Positions 23,728-32,672 of a DNA stretch of 37,389 nt are shown piece after piece (within the stretch, counting starts at the first letter, position 1; each line of letters starts with the position of its first letter). The DNA lies in NCBI GenBank assembly GCA_028713055.1, contig JAQTOX010000011.1, forward strand, positions 1 through 37,389, read 5' to 3'. Below the pieces are notes generated by a model. It worked only from the letters and a program-made list of their open reading frames with translations. It had not been told where the DNA came from and searched no databases. A program made the translations under genes and the position numbers. Origin of the DNA: Methylococcales bacterium (GTDB taxonomy: Bacteria; Pseudomonadota; Gammaproteobacteria; Methylococcales; Methylomonadaceae).

Positions 23728-24765
23728 ATGGCAACCACACATCAAGTAAAAATTATTACCCAAGACGACGAGTCCGTTTCATTTGAATGCCGTTCGGATG
23801 AAGATGTTATCAGCGCAGGATTGCGCCAAGATATTTATTTAATGGCTTCTTGCCGTGAAGGCGGTTGTGCAACATGCAAAGGTTTTTGTGCTGAAGGTGA
23901 TTATGTTTTAGGCAAATTCAGTTCTCAAGCCTTACCTTACGAAGAAGAAGAGGCAGGCGAAGTTTTATTATGTTGTTGTTATCCGACTACGGATATAGAA
24001 GTTGAAGTCCCTTACACCTACGATCGTATTTCATTTTCACCTGAAGGCTTATCTTTCGAAGCAGAAATAGTTGAAATAGCGCAAGTTTCAAGCAATGTGA
24101 TGCGTTTGTTATTACAACGTACTGGCGAGGACAAACAAGTTAAATTTGATTCGGGACAATTTTTTGATTTGGAAATTCCAAACACCACGACAACTCGTTC
24201 TTATTCGCCTGCAAATACTGCGAATAAAAAAGGGGAATTAGAATTTTTAATCCGTATTGTTGATGGCGGAAAGTTTTCAACGTATTTGAAAAGCGACGCA
24301 AAAATTGGACAAAAAATACAGGTTAAAGGTGCATCAGGTATTTTTGGGCTGAAAGAAAATGGGTTTACACCACGTTATTTTGTGGCGGGTGGAACGGGAT
24401 TAGCTCCCGTATTATCAATGGTTCGACAAATGCACGAATGGTCTGAACCCCAAAAATGCGTTATCTATTTTGGTGTGAATACCGAAGAAGAAGTATTTTT
24501 GCTTAACGAATTAGAATCGCTTGCCGCAGAAATGCCCACGCTTGAATTACGCATTTGTGTGTGGAAATACGCCGAAAATTGGCATGGCGAAAAAGGCAGC
24601 GTCGTTGACATTTTGAGACGTGATTTACGTGAAACAGTCGCAAAACCTGATCTTTATTTATGTGGCCCACCAGGAATGGTAGATGCGACATTTGCAGTGT
24701 GTGAAGAGTTCGGTATTCAAAAAGAGCGTATTTATTTAGAAAAATTCTTACCCAGCGGTTCGTAA
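23728..24765 (+). CDS. mmoC: Soluble methane monooxygenase reductase
   Basis: NADH-dependent iron-sulfur flavoprotein that passes electrons to the hydroxylase. The 345 residues hold an N-terminal plant-type [2Fe-2S] ferredoxin domain with ligands C42, C47, C50 (SCREGGCATC) and C82 (LLCCCYP), the same numbering as in M. capsulatus. An FAD domain (RSYSPANT flavin motif) and an NAD domain (GGTGLAPVLSMVRQM; YLCGPPGMVD) follow. AGGAG lies upstream. It closes the conserved mmoXYBZDC block and is 15 bp from the next gene. Confidence 0.98.
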   Translation: MATTHQVKIITQDDESVSFECRSDEDVISAGLRQDIYLMASCREGGCATCKGFCAEGDYVLGKFSSQALPYEEEEAGEVLLCCCYPTTDIEVEVPYTYDRISFSPEGLSFEAEIVEIAQVSSNVMRLLLQRTGEDKQVKFDSGQFFDLEIPNTTTTRSYSPANTANKKGELEFLIRIVDGGKFSTYLKSDAKIGQKIQVKGASGIFGLKENGFTPRYFVAGGTGLAPVLSMVRQMHEWSEPQKCVIYFGVNTEEEVFLLNELESLAAEMPTLELRICVWKYAENWHGEKGSVVDILRRDLRETVAKPDLYLCGPPGMVDATFAVCEEFGIQKERIYLEKFLPSGS

Positions 24766-24780
24766 TTCGCGAGAAATACA

Positions 24781-25098
24781 ATGAAACCCGATGACAAAGA
24801 ATTTCTTAATGACATGATTACACAACTCGATGAAACGCTTAAAAAATTAGTTGTTGAAGAGGAAAAAGTGACCCACAAAATCGGTGTTGAACGTGTTGAA
24901 GAATTAAAAGAGTTTTGGAAACAAGATTTATCTGAAGATGAAGAACGATTTTTCAGAATGACGTTGGATTATTGTGACAAAACGTTGATTAGCATTTGGG
25001 CGCGAACTAAACGATTACGTCATACACGGGCGCAAGCGGGACAAACTTTTATGAAATCGTGTGTTGTCATTGGAAAAAAATCGGATGTATCGCTGTAA
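24781..25098 (+). CDS. Uncharacterised 105-aa protein between mmoC and mmoG
   Basis: Not recognised as a named family. The product is soluble and mostly helical by composition. The N-terminal 60 residues are strongly acidic (DDKEFLNDMITQLDETLKKL, EEEKV, SEDEERFF) and may form a coiled coil. The C-terminal third is basic (RTKRLRHTRAQAG). There are two cysteines (C65, C94) and no signal peptide. It is on the same strand, 15 bp after mmoC and 31 bp before mmoG, so it is almost certainly part of the operon. An orf of unknown function has been described in other sMMO clusters (for example Methylocella orf1); I cannot tell whether this is its homologue. An assembly or activation role is inferred from position only. 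Confidence 0.75.
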   Translation: MKPDDKEFLNDMITQLDETLKKLVVEEEKVTHKIGVERVEELKEFWKQDLSEDEERFFRMTLDYCDKTLISIWARTKRLRHTRAQAGQTFMKSCVVIGKKSDVSL

Positions 25099-25129
25099 AA
25101 CCTGTTTCAAATAAACAAACGAGAATGGT

Positions 25130-26815
25130 ATGTCTAAACAAATTATTTATAATCCTGAAGCGCGTTTAAGAATGATGCACGGGATTGATAGTATTGCCCG
25201 CGCGGCAATTGTGACGATGGGAAGTGCTGGACCTGCGGTGATGATTCAACACCGTACCGATGGAATTATGCCCATTTTCACACGTGACGGTGTAACGGTC
25301 GCGCGTTCTATTCATTTTGATGATCGCATTGCAAATTTAGGCGGTCGAATGTTGCGTGATGTGGCGGGGGCGGTGTCTCGACAAGTTGGTGATGGTACAA
25401 CAACAGCCATTGTGTTGGCTCAAAAATTAGCGCAAGAAAGTTTAAAAAGTGTGGTCGCAGGATTTCACCCATTACAATTGAAAAAAGGCTTAGATTTAGC
25501 TCTCGCATTGGTTGAAAAAAAGTTACTCGACGACGCTGTTAAAGACATCACGCCAGATTGGATTGAAAAAATTGCCGCTGTAGCAACCAAGGATGAAAAA
25601 GGCGTCGGAAAATTATTGGCTCAAGCTCTCGACGCATTAGGACTTGCCGGTCAATTAACGTTTCAACTCGGCAATGGACGCGAAGATGAATTAGAAATTG
25701 TTGATGGCATTCATTATGAGCAAGGCTATCTTTCACCCAATTTTGTAACCGATAAAACACGTGCCGAAGCGGTACTTGATAATCCATATATCTTGTTATA
25801 CGACCGTGAAATTCACGATTTAATGGATTTGATTCCGATATTAGAAGAGGTGAAAGCTGAAGGACGTTCGTTGCTAATTATTGCGGATAACGTTGTTGAT
25901 AAAGCCTTGACGGGATTATTGCTCAATCATGTACGTGGTATTTTTAAAGTCGTTGCCGTGAAAGCCCCTGGTTTTGGTGATAAGCGTATCGACCGATTAA
26001 AAGATTTAGCGTTATTAACTGGAGGGCAGGCAATTCTAGATGATTACAGCAGTCCGAAACTGGAACACGTTGAATTAAATTTACTTGGGCAAGCACAGCG
26101 CGTAGTCATTACTGAAACCACTACAACAATTATCGGTGCAAAGGGTGACAAAGTTTTAGCACAAGAACGTATTGAAAATTTACGCGAACAAGCGAATTTG
26201 ATTCTTGCAAAAAAAGCCGGCGAAGGTTCAGCGACGGGTAATCGACATGATTTTGGTGAACTAGAAGAACGCATTGCATTGTTATCGGGAAGAACGGGCA
26301 TTTTCAGTGTCGGTGGTACAACAGATTTTGAAATTAAAGAGCGTATGGTTCGTATCGAAAATGCGTATATGTCTGCTAAAGCAGCACTTGAAGAAGGCGT
26401 TTTAGCGGGCGGTGGTGTGGCGTTATTTAATTGCATCAAAATGTTGAAGAATGTTATTGCTGAAAATGTCGAGCAACAACAAGGTATATCGATTATGAAA
26501 CTTGCTCTTGCCGCGCCGTTGCAAAGTTTAACGCGCAATGCAGGATTAAATCCCGAAGTCGTTATTGCTCGGCTTAATGCCGCCAACGACAATCATTTTA
26601 CTGTTGATACGCAACATCAAATTTATGGCAATTTTTTAGAAATAGGCATTATTGATCCCGTTAAAGTGATGCGTTTAGCGTTACGCAATGCCGTTAGCGT
26701 GGTGGGGACAATGATGACAACCGAAACTATTGTGATGGATGTTCCCGATTTATCGATTATGGATGGTTATTCGCCCGAATGGGCAGCGGCAACTCGTGAA
26801 GATCCGCGTTCTTAA
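25130..26815 (+). CDS. mmoG: MmoG, divergent GroEL-type chaperonin of the sMMO cluster
   Basis: GroEL-like protein needed, with MmoR, for sMMO expression in other methanotrophs, presumably to fold MmoR or the hydroxylase. The 561 residues keep the equatorial-intermediate-apical order: TRDGVTVA (51-58), GDGTTTA (87-93), an apical domain with IPILEEVKAEGRSLLIIADN and VKAPGFGDKR, then LEEGVLAGGGVAL (420-432) and ITTE-like MMTTETIVMDVP. It departs from GroEL where nucleotide is handled: the GPKG loop reads GSAG (31-34) and the catalytic Asp of RVEDAL (E. coli D398) is Asn411 (RIENAY). The Gly-Gly-Met tail is absent. Last gene before a terminator. Confidence 0.95.
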   Translation: MSKQIIYNPEARLRMMHGIDSIARAAIVTMGSAGPAVMIQHRTDGIMPIFTRDGVTVARSIHFDDRIANLGGRMLRDVAGAVSRQVGDGTTTAIVLAQKLAQESLKSVVAGFHPLQLKKGLDLALALVEKKLLDDAVKDITPDWIEKIAAVATKDEKGVGKLLAQALDALGLAGQLTFQLGNGREDELEIVDGIHYEQGYLSPNFVTDKTRAEAVLDNPYILLYDREIHDLMDLIPILEEVKAEGRSLLIIADNVVDKALTGLLLNHVRGIFKVVAVKAPGFGDKRIDRLKDLALLTGGQAILDDYSSPKLEHVELNLLGQAQRVVITETTTTIIGAKGDKVLAQERIENLREQANLILAKKAGEGSATGNRHDFGELEERIALLSGRTGIFSVGGTTDFEIKERMVRIENAYMSAKAALEEGVLAGGGVALFNCIKMLKNVIAENVEQQQGISIMKLALAAPLQSLTRNAGLNPEVVIARLNAANDNHFTVDTQHQIYGNFLEIGIIDPVKVMRLALRNAVSVVGTMMTTETIVMDVPDLSIMDGYSPEWAAATREDPRS

Positions 26816-26950
26816 ATATATAGCCTCAAATTTTACCACTTTACCGCTCCAAAAATTCTCACCCGAACGTGTAAACATTCAGGCGTAAATTTCTCGCTTC
26901 ATCCTGCATGTCTTCCTAAGAGGCATTTCTATTTCCCCTGTGAAATAAGG

Positions 26951-26990
26951 CAATGCGACACTATGTCGCATTGTCTCTTTTTTTTATTTT
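26951..26990 (+). terminator. Rho-independent terminator of the sMMO operon
   Basis: CAATGCGAC (26951-26959), loop ACTAT, GTCGCATTG (26965-26973), followed by TCTC and a T-rich tract (TTTTTTTTATTTT). A perfect 9-bp stem, 135 bp after mmoG and just before the mmoR promoter, so mmoR is a separate transcription unit. Confidence 0.9.
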
Positions 26991-26994
26991 GTTA

Positions 26995-27027
26995 TTGTGT
27001 TGCATTCACTATCGATTTATAAATCGA
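26995..27027 (+). promoter_or_regulatory. mmoR promoter with a 16-bp perfect palindrome over the -10
   Basis: TTGTGT (26995-27000), 17 bp, TATAAA (27018-27023) form a good sigma-70 promoter with a start near 27030. TCGATTTATAAATCGA (27012-27027) is a perfect palindrome that covers the -10. A protein bound there would block RNA polymerase, so autorepression by MmoR or control by another regulator is plausible. Which protein binds is unknown. Confidence 0.6.
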
Positions 27028-27056
27028 CTTCATGCGACATTAAAACCAATAGATAA

Positions 27057-28817
27057 ATGGATTTTCAAATTTCAAACAGAGTTAAATTAAGCCACGAAAC
27101 CTTATTGCTTCGGCATACCGTTGAATTTGAAGTAGATCGTCCTATTCAGGCATGGCAATGGATGAATCAAACTCGAACTGTTCCCGAACATGGGGATTGG
27201 GTTCGACCTGAAGTGAGTGAAGCATGGCAACGCTGTCTTGAAGACTATCAGTTACCGTTAGGTAATTATGCTAACTGGGATAACTACCCCATTATCACGC
27301 ATACAACAAATAGCACGCCGCAATCGCATCGTATTGAAAATCTAGTCAAACAATTACATCAAAATTTCCATATTTTCTTGAAAGAATCCGATGTCATGAT
27401 GATATTGACTGGTGCAAACGGGGATTTGTTGTATTTGATGGGTGAAAAACCATTGTCGAGTGCATTTATGTCCAGAATGCAATCTAAGGGTGCGAATTGG
27501 CTAGAATCTGCATTAGGGAATAACGGTATTGGAACGGCTATTGAGTTAAAAAAACCGATTGCTTTTCAAGGTATGGAACATTTTTTAAATGTGTTGCATC
27601 CGTTTACGACTGTTGGCTACCCTTTGTTTGATAATGCTGGCGAATTGATTGCCGTAATTGGTTTAATCAGCGATAAACAAGAAAACATGAATTCATTGTT
27701 TGCTTTTTTACATCTGATTTGTGTTTTGGTGAATACAGATTTTCCGTTAGCAAAAAATACGTTGGCACAACAGTGCGTTTTAAAACAAATTCCGCTTAAA
27801 CCCGCGAAAAAGTCACTTGAATTCGTTAATGGCGAAGTCTCTGAAACGTTAGCATTGCTCGTCAAAAAAGCGGTGAAATTACAACAATACAAAGTACCTA
27901 TTTTAATTACGGGTGAATCTGGTGTCGGCAAAGATCATTTTGTTCGCCTAATTCGGAATGCAGGACCTCGAAAAAATGCGCCATTGATAGCAATTAACTG
28001 TGCATCAATTCCACATGATTTGATTGAAAGTGAATTATTCGGTTATGAATCGGGGAGTTTTACAGGCGCACGGAGTACCGGTAAGCCAGGAAAATTTATG
28101 CTTGCCGATAAAGGGATTTTATTTCTTGATGAAATTGGTGACATGAGTTTTGATCTGCAATCTACGTTATTGCGTGTACTGGAAACGTCTGAAATTACGC
28201 CTGTTGGCGGTACAAAATCGATTCTGGTAGATGTTCAAGTGGTCGCCGCAACTAACGTGCATTTATTAACAGCGGTTGAACAGGGGCGTTTTCGTCGTGA
28301 TTTGTACTATCGATTGAATGGCTGTACTTGTCATTTACTGCCATTGCGTGAACGCCCCGACAAAAAATCTATTATTCAGCACATTTTACAACGTGAATTA
28401 AACGCCATCGCGCCTGACGGTGAAATTCAGATTTGTTCAGAAGTTCACCGTTTAATGGAACAGCATCCGTGGCCTGGCAATATTCGCCAAGTAATTAACG
28501 TGATTCGAGCGACACTTTATACCGCAAGCAGTTCTATTATTGACGTACACGATTTGCCTGTTGACTTTTTTACAGAACTTGAACAATTCAGTTTGAGCAA
28601 TGTGGATTCGACTAACTCAATTTTGGTTGCGCCATCGTCAATGGTTAATTCACCCGTCATGAGTCTAACCGATTGGGAGTTACACGGCATCAAAATGGCT
28701 CTCAAAGATTGCGATGGAAACATCTCGATGGCAGCAAAAAATTTGGGTATCACCCGCACGACGTTATACAAAAAAATAGATCGTTTTGGGTTAAACAAAA
28801 ACGGTGCAAGTCTTTAA
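27057..28817 (+). CDS. mmoR: MmoR, sigma-54-dependent activator of sMMO genes
   Basis: AcoR-like enhancer-binding protein. The 586 residues comprise an N-terminal GAF-type sensor region (about 95-225, with LESALGNNGIGTAIELKKP and FTTVGYPLFDNAGELIAVIG), an AAA+ domain and a C-terminal Fis-type helix-turn-helix (MAAKNLGITRTTLYKKIDRF). In the AAA+ domain are Walker A GESGVGKD (286-293), the sigma-54 contact loop GSFTGA (333-338; consensus GAFTGA) and Walker B FLDEIGD (356-362). It is separated from mmoG by a terminator and own promoter. The adjacent sensor genes mmoQ and mmoS of M. capsulatus are not present here. Its stop overlaps the convergent hslO by 4 bp. Confidence 0.95.
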   Translation: MDFQISNRVKLSHETLLLRHTVEFEVDRPIQAWQWMNQTRTVPEHGDWVRPEVSEAWQRCLEDYQLPLGNYANWDNYPIITHTTNSTPQSHRIENLVKQLHQNFHIFLKESDVMMILTGANGDLLYLMGEKPLSSAFMSRMQSKGANWLESALGNNGIGTAIELKKPIAFQGMEHFLNVLHPFTTVGYPLFDNAGELIAVIGLISDKQENMNSLFAFLHLICVLVNTDFPLAKNTLAQQCVLKQIPLKPAKKSLEFVNGEVSETLALLVKKAVKLQQYKVPILITGESGVGKDHFVRLIRNAGPRKNAPLIAINCASIPHDLIESELFGYESGSFTGARSTGKPGKFMLADKGILFLDEIGDMSFDLQSTLLRVLETSEITPVGGTKSILVDVQVVAATNVHLLTAVEQGRFRRDLYYRLNGCTCHLLPLRERPDKKSIIQHILQRELNAIAPDGEIQICSEVHRLMEQHPWPGNIRQVINVIRATLYTASSSIIDVHDLPVDFFTELEQFSLSNVDSTNSILVAPSSMVNSPVMSLTDWELHGIKMALKDCDGNISMAAKNLGITRTTLYKKIDRFGLNKNGASL

Positions 28818-29653
28818 TTCAGAGTTAGTAATTTTTCCACGTCAGCGTCATAAAAACGATAGGTCTCACCGCAAAATTCACAAGTCACTTCAATAATTTC
28901 TTGTTCGTTCAAAATAGCACGTAATTCTTCTTCACCCATCGCGTTTAAAGTTTTTTCAATACGTTCACGGGAACAAGCACATTCAAACGCCACATCTTCC
29001 GCATCAAAAAGTCGAATATCTTCTTCGTTAAACAAGCGATGCAACAATTCGTGACAATCCAATTCAAACATTTCTTTTGCTGTCACGGTGCTGGCTAAAA
29101 TTTCAATCGTTTCCCAATCATTCGGTTGACCTTCTTGTGATGGCAACTCTTGCAACAACAAACCAGCGGCGTGATTATCATCAGCAAACAGCCACAAACG
29201 TGTTTTCAATTGTTCTGATTGCTCAAAATACATTTGCAAGGCAGCGGCTAAGTTTTCGCCTTGTAATGGCACAATGCCTTGATACGGTTTGCCATTTCCC
29301 GCTTCAATCGTTAGCACTAAACGCCCTTCGCCAAATAATTCTGTGAGCGAATCGCCAACCATTGGGGAATGGCATTTCACTACACCACGAATTTTACGTT
29401 GATTCGTAGCCTGTGCGACAAGCGTAGTAATTGCACCATTACTTTGCGCTTGCATAATCATTGCACCGTCGAATTTCACCGTTGTCGATAACATCGACAC
29501 GCAAGCTAATGCTTGTCCCAGTTGATGCACAGCGATTTCAGGTTGTTGTTGATGCTGTTTTGCGGCTTGCCAACTATCAGTTAGCTTTACCCACACACCG
29601 CGAATTCCATGCTGTTCAAATAAAAAACGTCGTAAACAATCGTGTTCTGGCAT
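28814..29653 (-). CDS. hslO: Redox-regulated holdase Hsp33
   Basis: Cytoplasmic chaperone switched on by oxidative unfolding. The 279-residue product begins HDCLRRFLFEQHGIRGVWVK and contains GAITTLVAQATNQRKIRGVV. The C-terminal zinc switch has the canonical four cysteines: CxC in FECACSRER and CxxC in VTCEFCGETY. The final segment YRFYDADVEKLL is typical. It converges on mmoR with overlapping stop codons and lies upstream of nothing on its own strand within 34 bp of trkH's end, so cotranscription with trkA-trkH is possible. Confidence 0.96.
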   Translation of the reverse strand: MPEHDCLRRFLFEQHGIRGVWVKLTDSWQAAKQHQQQPEIAVHQLGQALACVSMLSTTVKFDGAMIMQAQSNGAITTLVAQATNQRKIRGVVKCHSPMVGDSLTELFGEGRLVLTIEAGNGKPYQGIVPLQGENLAAALQMYFEQSEQLKTRLWLFADDNHAAGLLLQELPSQEGQPNDWETIEILASTVTAKEMFELDCHELLHRLFNEEDIRLFDAEDVAFECACSRERIEKTLNAMGEEELRAILNEQEIIEVTCEFCGETYRFYDADVEKLLTLN

Positions 29654-29686
29654 AAGTCTTTGTTTAAAGTTAAGTGAGGAAAAGGA

Positions 29687-31144
29687 TTATTTGCGCCAAA
29701 ACTCAGGCACAAACAGAATGACAATTGAGAAAATTTGCACTCGTCCAAGCAACATTGCAAACGTACAAATCATAGTTTGTATATTCGACAAACCCGAATA
29801 ATTCAATGCAGGTCCCACTTCATTTAAACCAGGCCCTGCGTTGTTAAAGCAAGCGACAATGGCAGAAAATGCAGTTATAAAATCCATTCCCGTCATGAGC
29901 AACGAAAATATCAAAGCCACGATGCAAATGAAATACAGGAAAATAAAACCCATCACTGAAGTGATAATGTTGTCGCTAATCAACGTGTCGCCTATTTTCA
30001 TCGGGCGAATCGCAAAGGGGTGAATAAATTTAAACATTTCCAAACGCGCTTGTTTAATCAAGATAATGGTACGAATCATTCGAATACCGCCACCCGTCGA
30101 ACCCGAAGAAGCCGATAAACAGCTCAAAAGCAACATCCATATCGGTACAAAAATCGGCCATTGATTAAAATCTTGGCTTGCAAAACCACAATCGGTCGCA
30201 ATTGTTACGAGGTTGAATGACGCATGACGCAATGCTGTCCAAAAGTCGGGATAAGTGCCTTCATACTGCAATATACCGGCACAAAGCAGACAGCTTCCGA
30301 GTACCAAAATTAAAAAACTCCGCGCTTCCATATCATCGAAATAGGGTTTGATAGAAAGTTTGCGAATAGCTACAAAATGCGTTGCAAAGTTAATCGCGGC
30401 AATTAACTGAAAAATGGTTAGCACGACTTCAATCGGCACTGAATTGAAAAAACCAATGCTGCTATCGTGCGTTGAAAAACCACCCAAACTCATCGCTGCA
30501 AAAGCATGGCAAATTGCATCGAACCAATTCATGCCAGCGAGTTTCAAGGAAATAATACACGCTAGCGAAATTCCTGCGTACACAATCCAAAGTGCTTTGG
30601 CGGTTTGGGCAATTCGCGGAGGTAAATCGGATTCTTTCACTGAACCAGGTGTTTCGGCTTTATATAATTGCATTCCACCGATGCCTAACATCGGCAAAAT
30701 GGCTACCGCGAAAATAATAATTCCCATGCCGGCAATCCAATTTAACTCGTGTCGCCACAAGTTAATTGACATCGGTAACGTATCTAAACCGCTTAAAATT
30801 GTCGCACCTGTTGTGGTCAAGCCCGACATAGTTTCAAAATACGCATCGATAAAACCGAGATTTGGCATAAAAAACAACAGCGGCAACGTACAAATCATCG
30901 GACTAATTGACCATGTCATTGCCACGAGTAGAAAACCGGCTTGGCGGGACAATTTTTTTGGCATTTTCAATGTCGGTAGAAACATCAATGTTCCCGCAAT
31001 AAATGTAATGACAGTCGCATTTAAAAACGCCTCCATTGCACCATCTTGCGTGAAGTAAGACATTATCAAACAACTTGTCATTAAGCCGCCAAAACCCAGC
31101 GTCACTAAACCAAGAATATGTACGAGGGTAAGAATAATAGGCAT
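29687..31144 (-). CDS. trkH: Trk potassium uptake channel subunit TrkH/TrkI
   Basis: Inner-membrane K+ translocating subunit of the Trk system. The 485-residue protein has about ten hydrophobic segments and the four P-loop selectivity regions of TrkH proteins, for example MSGLTTTGATIL, AMSLGGFSTHDSSIGF, VTIATDCGFASQDF and ACFNNAGPGLNEVGP. SSASSGSTGGGIRMIR is also typical. It lies 9 bp downstream of trkA on the minus strand, so the channel and its gating ring subunit are encoded together. Confidence 0.95.
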   Translation of the reverse strand: MPIILTLVHILGLVTLGFGGLMTSCLIMSYFTQDGAMEAFLNATVITFIAGTLMFLPTLKMPKKLSRQAGFLLVAMTWSISPMICTLPLLFFMPNLGFIDAYFETMSGLTTTGATILSGLDTLPMSINLWRHELNWIAGMGIIIFAVAILPMLGIGGMQLYKAETPGSVKESDLPPRIAQTAKALWIVYAGISLACIISLKLAGMNWFDAICHAFAAMSLGGFSTHDSSIGFFNSVPIEVVLTIFQLIAAINFATHFVAIRKLSIKPYFDDMEARSFLILVLGSCLLCAGILQYEGTYPDFWTALRHASFNLVTIATDCGFASQDFNQWPIFVPIWMLLLSCLSASSGSTGGGIRMIRTIILIKQARLEMFKFIHPFAIRPMKIGDTLISDNIITSVMGFIFLYFICIVALIFSLLMTGMDFITAFSAIVACFNNAGPGLNEVGPALNYSGLSNIQTMICTFAMLLGRVQIFSIVILFVPEFWRK

Positions 31145-31153
31145 GAGAGTCGC

Positions 31154-32521
31154 TTAATTAGTAATGGGCTGGAAAGACATTTCGATATAAGGAATCAATT
31201 TTTTATCCATTGCAAACATGATGACGTGATCATCTTCCTTGAAAACCGTATCGTGATGTAGAGCAATTACTTCTTGATTTCGAATCAATGCACCGATGAC
31301 GATTCCGGGGGGGAATTTAATCGAATCGACGCGCTTACCCACGACCGAATCATCGCGTCCGTTATGATGTGCGACCGCTTCAATCGCCTCTGCCGATCCA
31401 CCACAAAGCGAACTAACTTGCGCGACATCGCCTTTACGAACGTGTTTCAAAATGCTGCCGAGTGTTTCTTGATTTGGCAAAATTGCCACGTCGATATTCG
31501 TACCAGCCAATAATTTGAGATAAGAATTGTGATTAAGTAAACAAATGGTTTTACGTGCGCCCAAACTTTTTGCCAACGAAGCAGAAATAATATTTACACC
31601 GTCGTTATCGGTAATGGCACAAAATAAATCTGTATGTTCAATTGATTCGTCTAACAGCAACTTTTCGTCAGAACAATCACCAAGTAAAACGACTGATTTA
31701 TCTAAGTCGTTCGCGATTTTTTTGGCGCGACGCGGATCTTTTTCGATGATTTTAACTTGGTGTTTGTCTTCTAACGCCATTGCTAAACGTTTACCCACGT
31801 GTCCGCCACCCGCGATAATAATACGTTTGATAGGGGCTTCTAATTTTCCAAGCTCTTCAAGTACGCGCCGTACTTCTTGACGCGGTGCGACAAAAAATAC
31901 TTCATCATCCGTTTCAATGGTCGCATCGCCGTTAACGCACAGCGGGTTGCCGTGCCTAAAGATAGCAACAACACGAGTTTTGCCGCTAACCAAGCGATCT
32001 TTGAGAGTTTTGATTTTTTTACCAGTCAAATCACCATTCGCTACCACTTTCACCGAAAACAAACGAACTAACCCGTTGGCGAATTCAGAAACTTGTAACA
32101 CGCCTGGAAATTCGACGAGATTACGAATTGAATTCATCACAATTTGTTCGGGGCTGATGACTATATCAACGGGAATGCCTTTGTCACTGAATAAGCGCGG
32201 ATGTTTAAGATAATCAATGGCTCGAACGCGAGCAATGGTTTTCGGTTTGGTGTAGAGTGCGTTAATAATCAAACACGCCAACATATTGGTTTCGTCCCGA
32301 TCGGTCACGGCAATGACCATGTCCATTGTACTAATCCCTGCTTGCTCTAAGACGCTAGGGTGTGCGGCGTTTCCTGCGACGGTAGCAATGTCAAAACGCT
32401 CTTTCAACGCTTCGAGCAAATCGACTCTAAAATCAATCACCACAATATCGTTTTCTTCACTCGCCAAGGCTTCTGCAACCGAAGCACCGGTAACGCCTGC
32501 GCCTAAAATTAGTATTCTCAT
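31154..32521 (-). CDS. trkA: Trk potassium uptake peripheral NAD-binding subunit
   Basis: Cytoplasmic gating subunit of Trk, with two RCK repeats that bind nucleotide. The 455 residues start MRILILGAGVTGASVAEAL (first Rossmann fold, GAGVTG) and repeat with IIIAGGGHVGKRLA near 233; TrkA_C domains follow each half (LVRLFSVKV..., SVVGKRVDSIKFPPG). Length equals E. coli TrkA (458). First gene of a trkA-trkH unit, divergent from the PBP1b gene across a 139-bp region. Confidence 0.96.
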   Translation of the reverse strand: MRILILGAGVTGASVAEALASEENDIVVIDFRVDLLEALKERFDIATVAGNAAHPSVLEQAGISTMDMVIAVTDRDETNMLACLIINALYTKPKTIARVRAIDYLKHPRLFSDKGIPVDIVISPEQIVMNSIRNLVEFPGVLQVSEFANGLVRLFSVKVVANGDLTGKKIKTLKDRLVSGKTRVVAIFRHGNPLCVNGDATIETDDEVFFVAPRQEVRRVLEELGKLEAPIKRIIIAGGGHVGKRLAMALEDKHQVKIIEKDPRRAKKIANDLDKSVVLLGDCSDEKLLLDESIEHTDLFCAITDNDGVNIISASLAKSLGARKTICLLNHNSYLKLLAGTNIDVAILPNQETLGSILKHVRKGDVAQVSSLCGGSAEAIEAVAHHNGRDDSVVGKRVDSIKFPPGIVIGALIRNQEVIALHHDTVFKEDDHVIMFAMDKKLIPYIEMSFQPITN

Positions 32522-32614
32522 GAGTAAATCGTGGTAAAAAAGTATTGGAGGATGCGGATTTTACCTAAGTTTGAGATTCTCTTCACTGATAATTACCATA
32601 GTTTATTTCGAGGT

Positions 32615-32644
32615 TTGGTAGCGATTGCGCCTAAATGCTATGAT
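32615..32644 (+). promoter_or_regulatory. Candidate promoter for the PBP1b gene
   Basis: TTGGTA (32615-32620), 18 bp, TATGAT (32639-32644). The predicted start near 32651 leaves only about 10 nt before an ATG at 32661 but 22 nt before the ATG at 32673, which favours the second start. Confidence 0.45.
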
Positions 32645-32672
32645 TAGCTAACTTTAACGAATGTGTGTTCTC

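Noticed and set aside
26044-26592. 182-codon minus-strand frame opposite mmoG
   Set aside because: Antisense to the conserved chaperonin, Ser/Ala-rich and unrecognised.
30414-31058. 214-codon plus-strand frame opposite trkH
   Set aside because: Antisense shadow of a conserved membrane protein; no family features.
32661-32672. Upstream ATG for PBP1b
   Set aside because: Would leave about 10 nt of leader from the best promoter candidate; MAERRK at 32673 is the more usual type of start.
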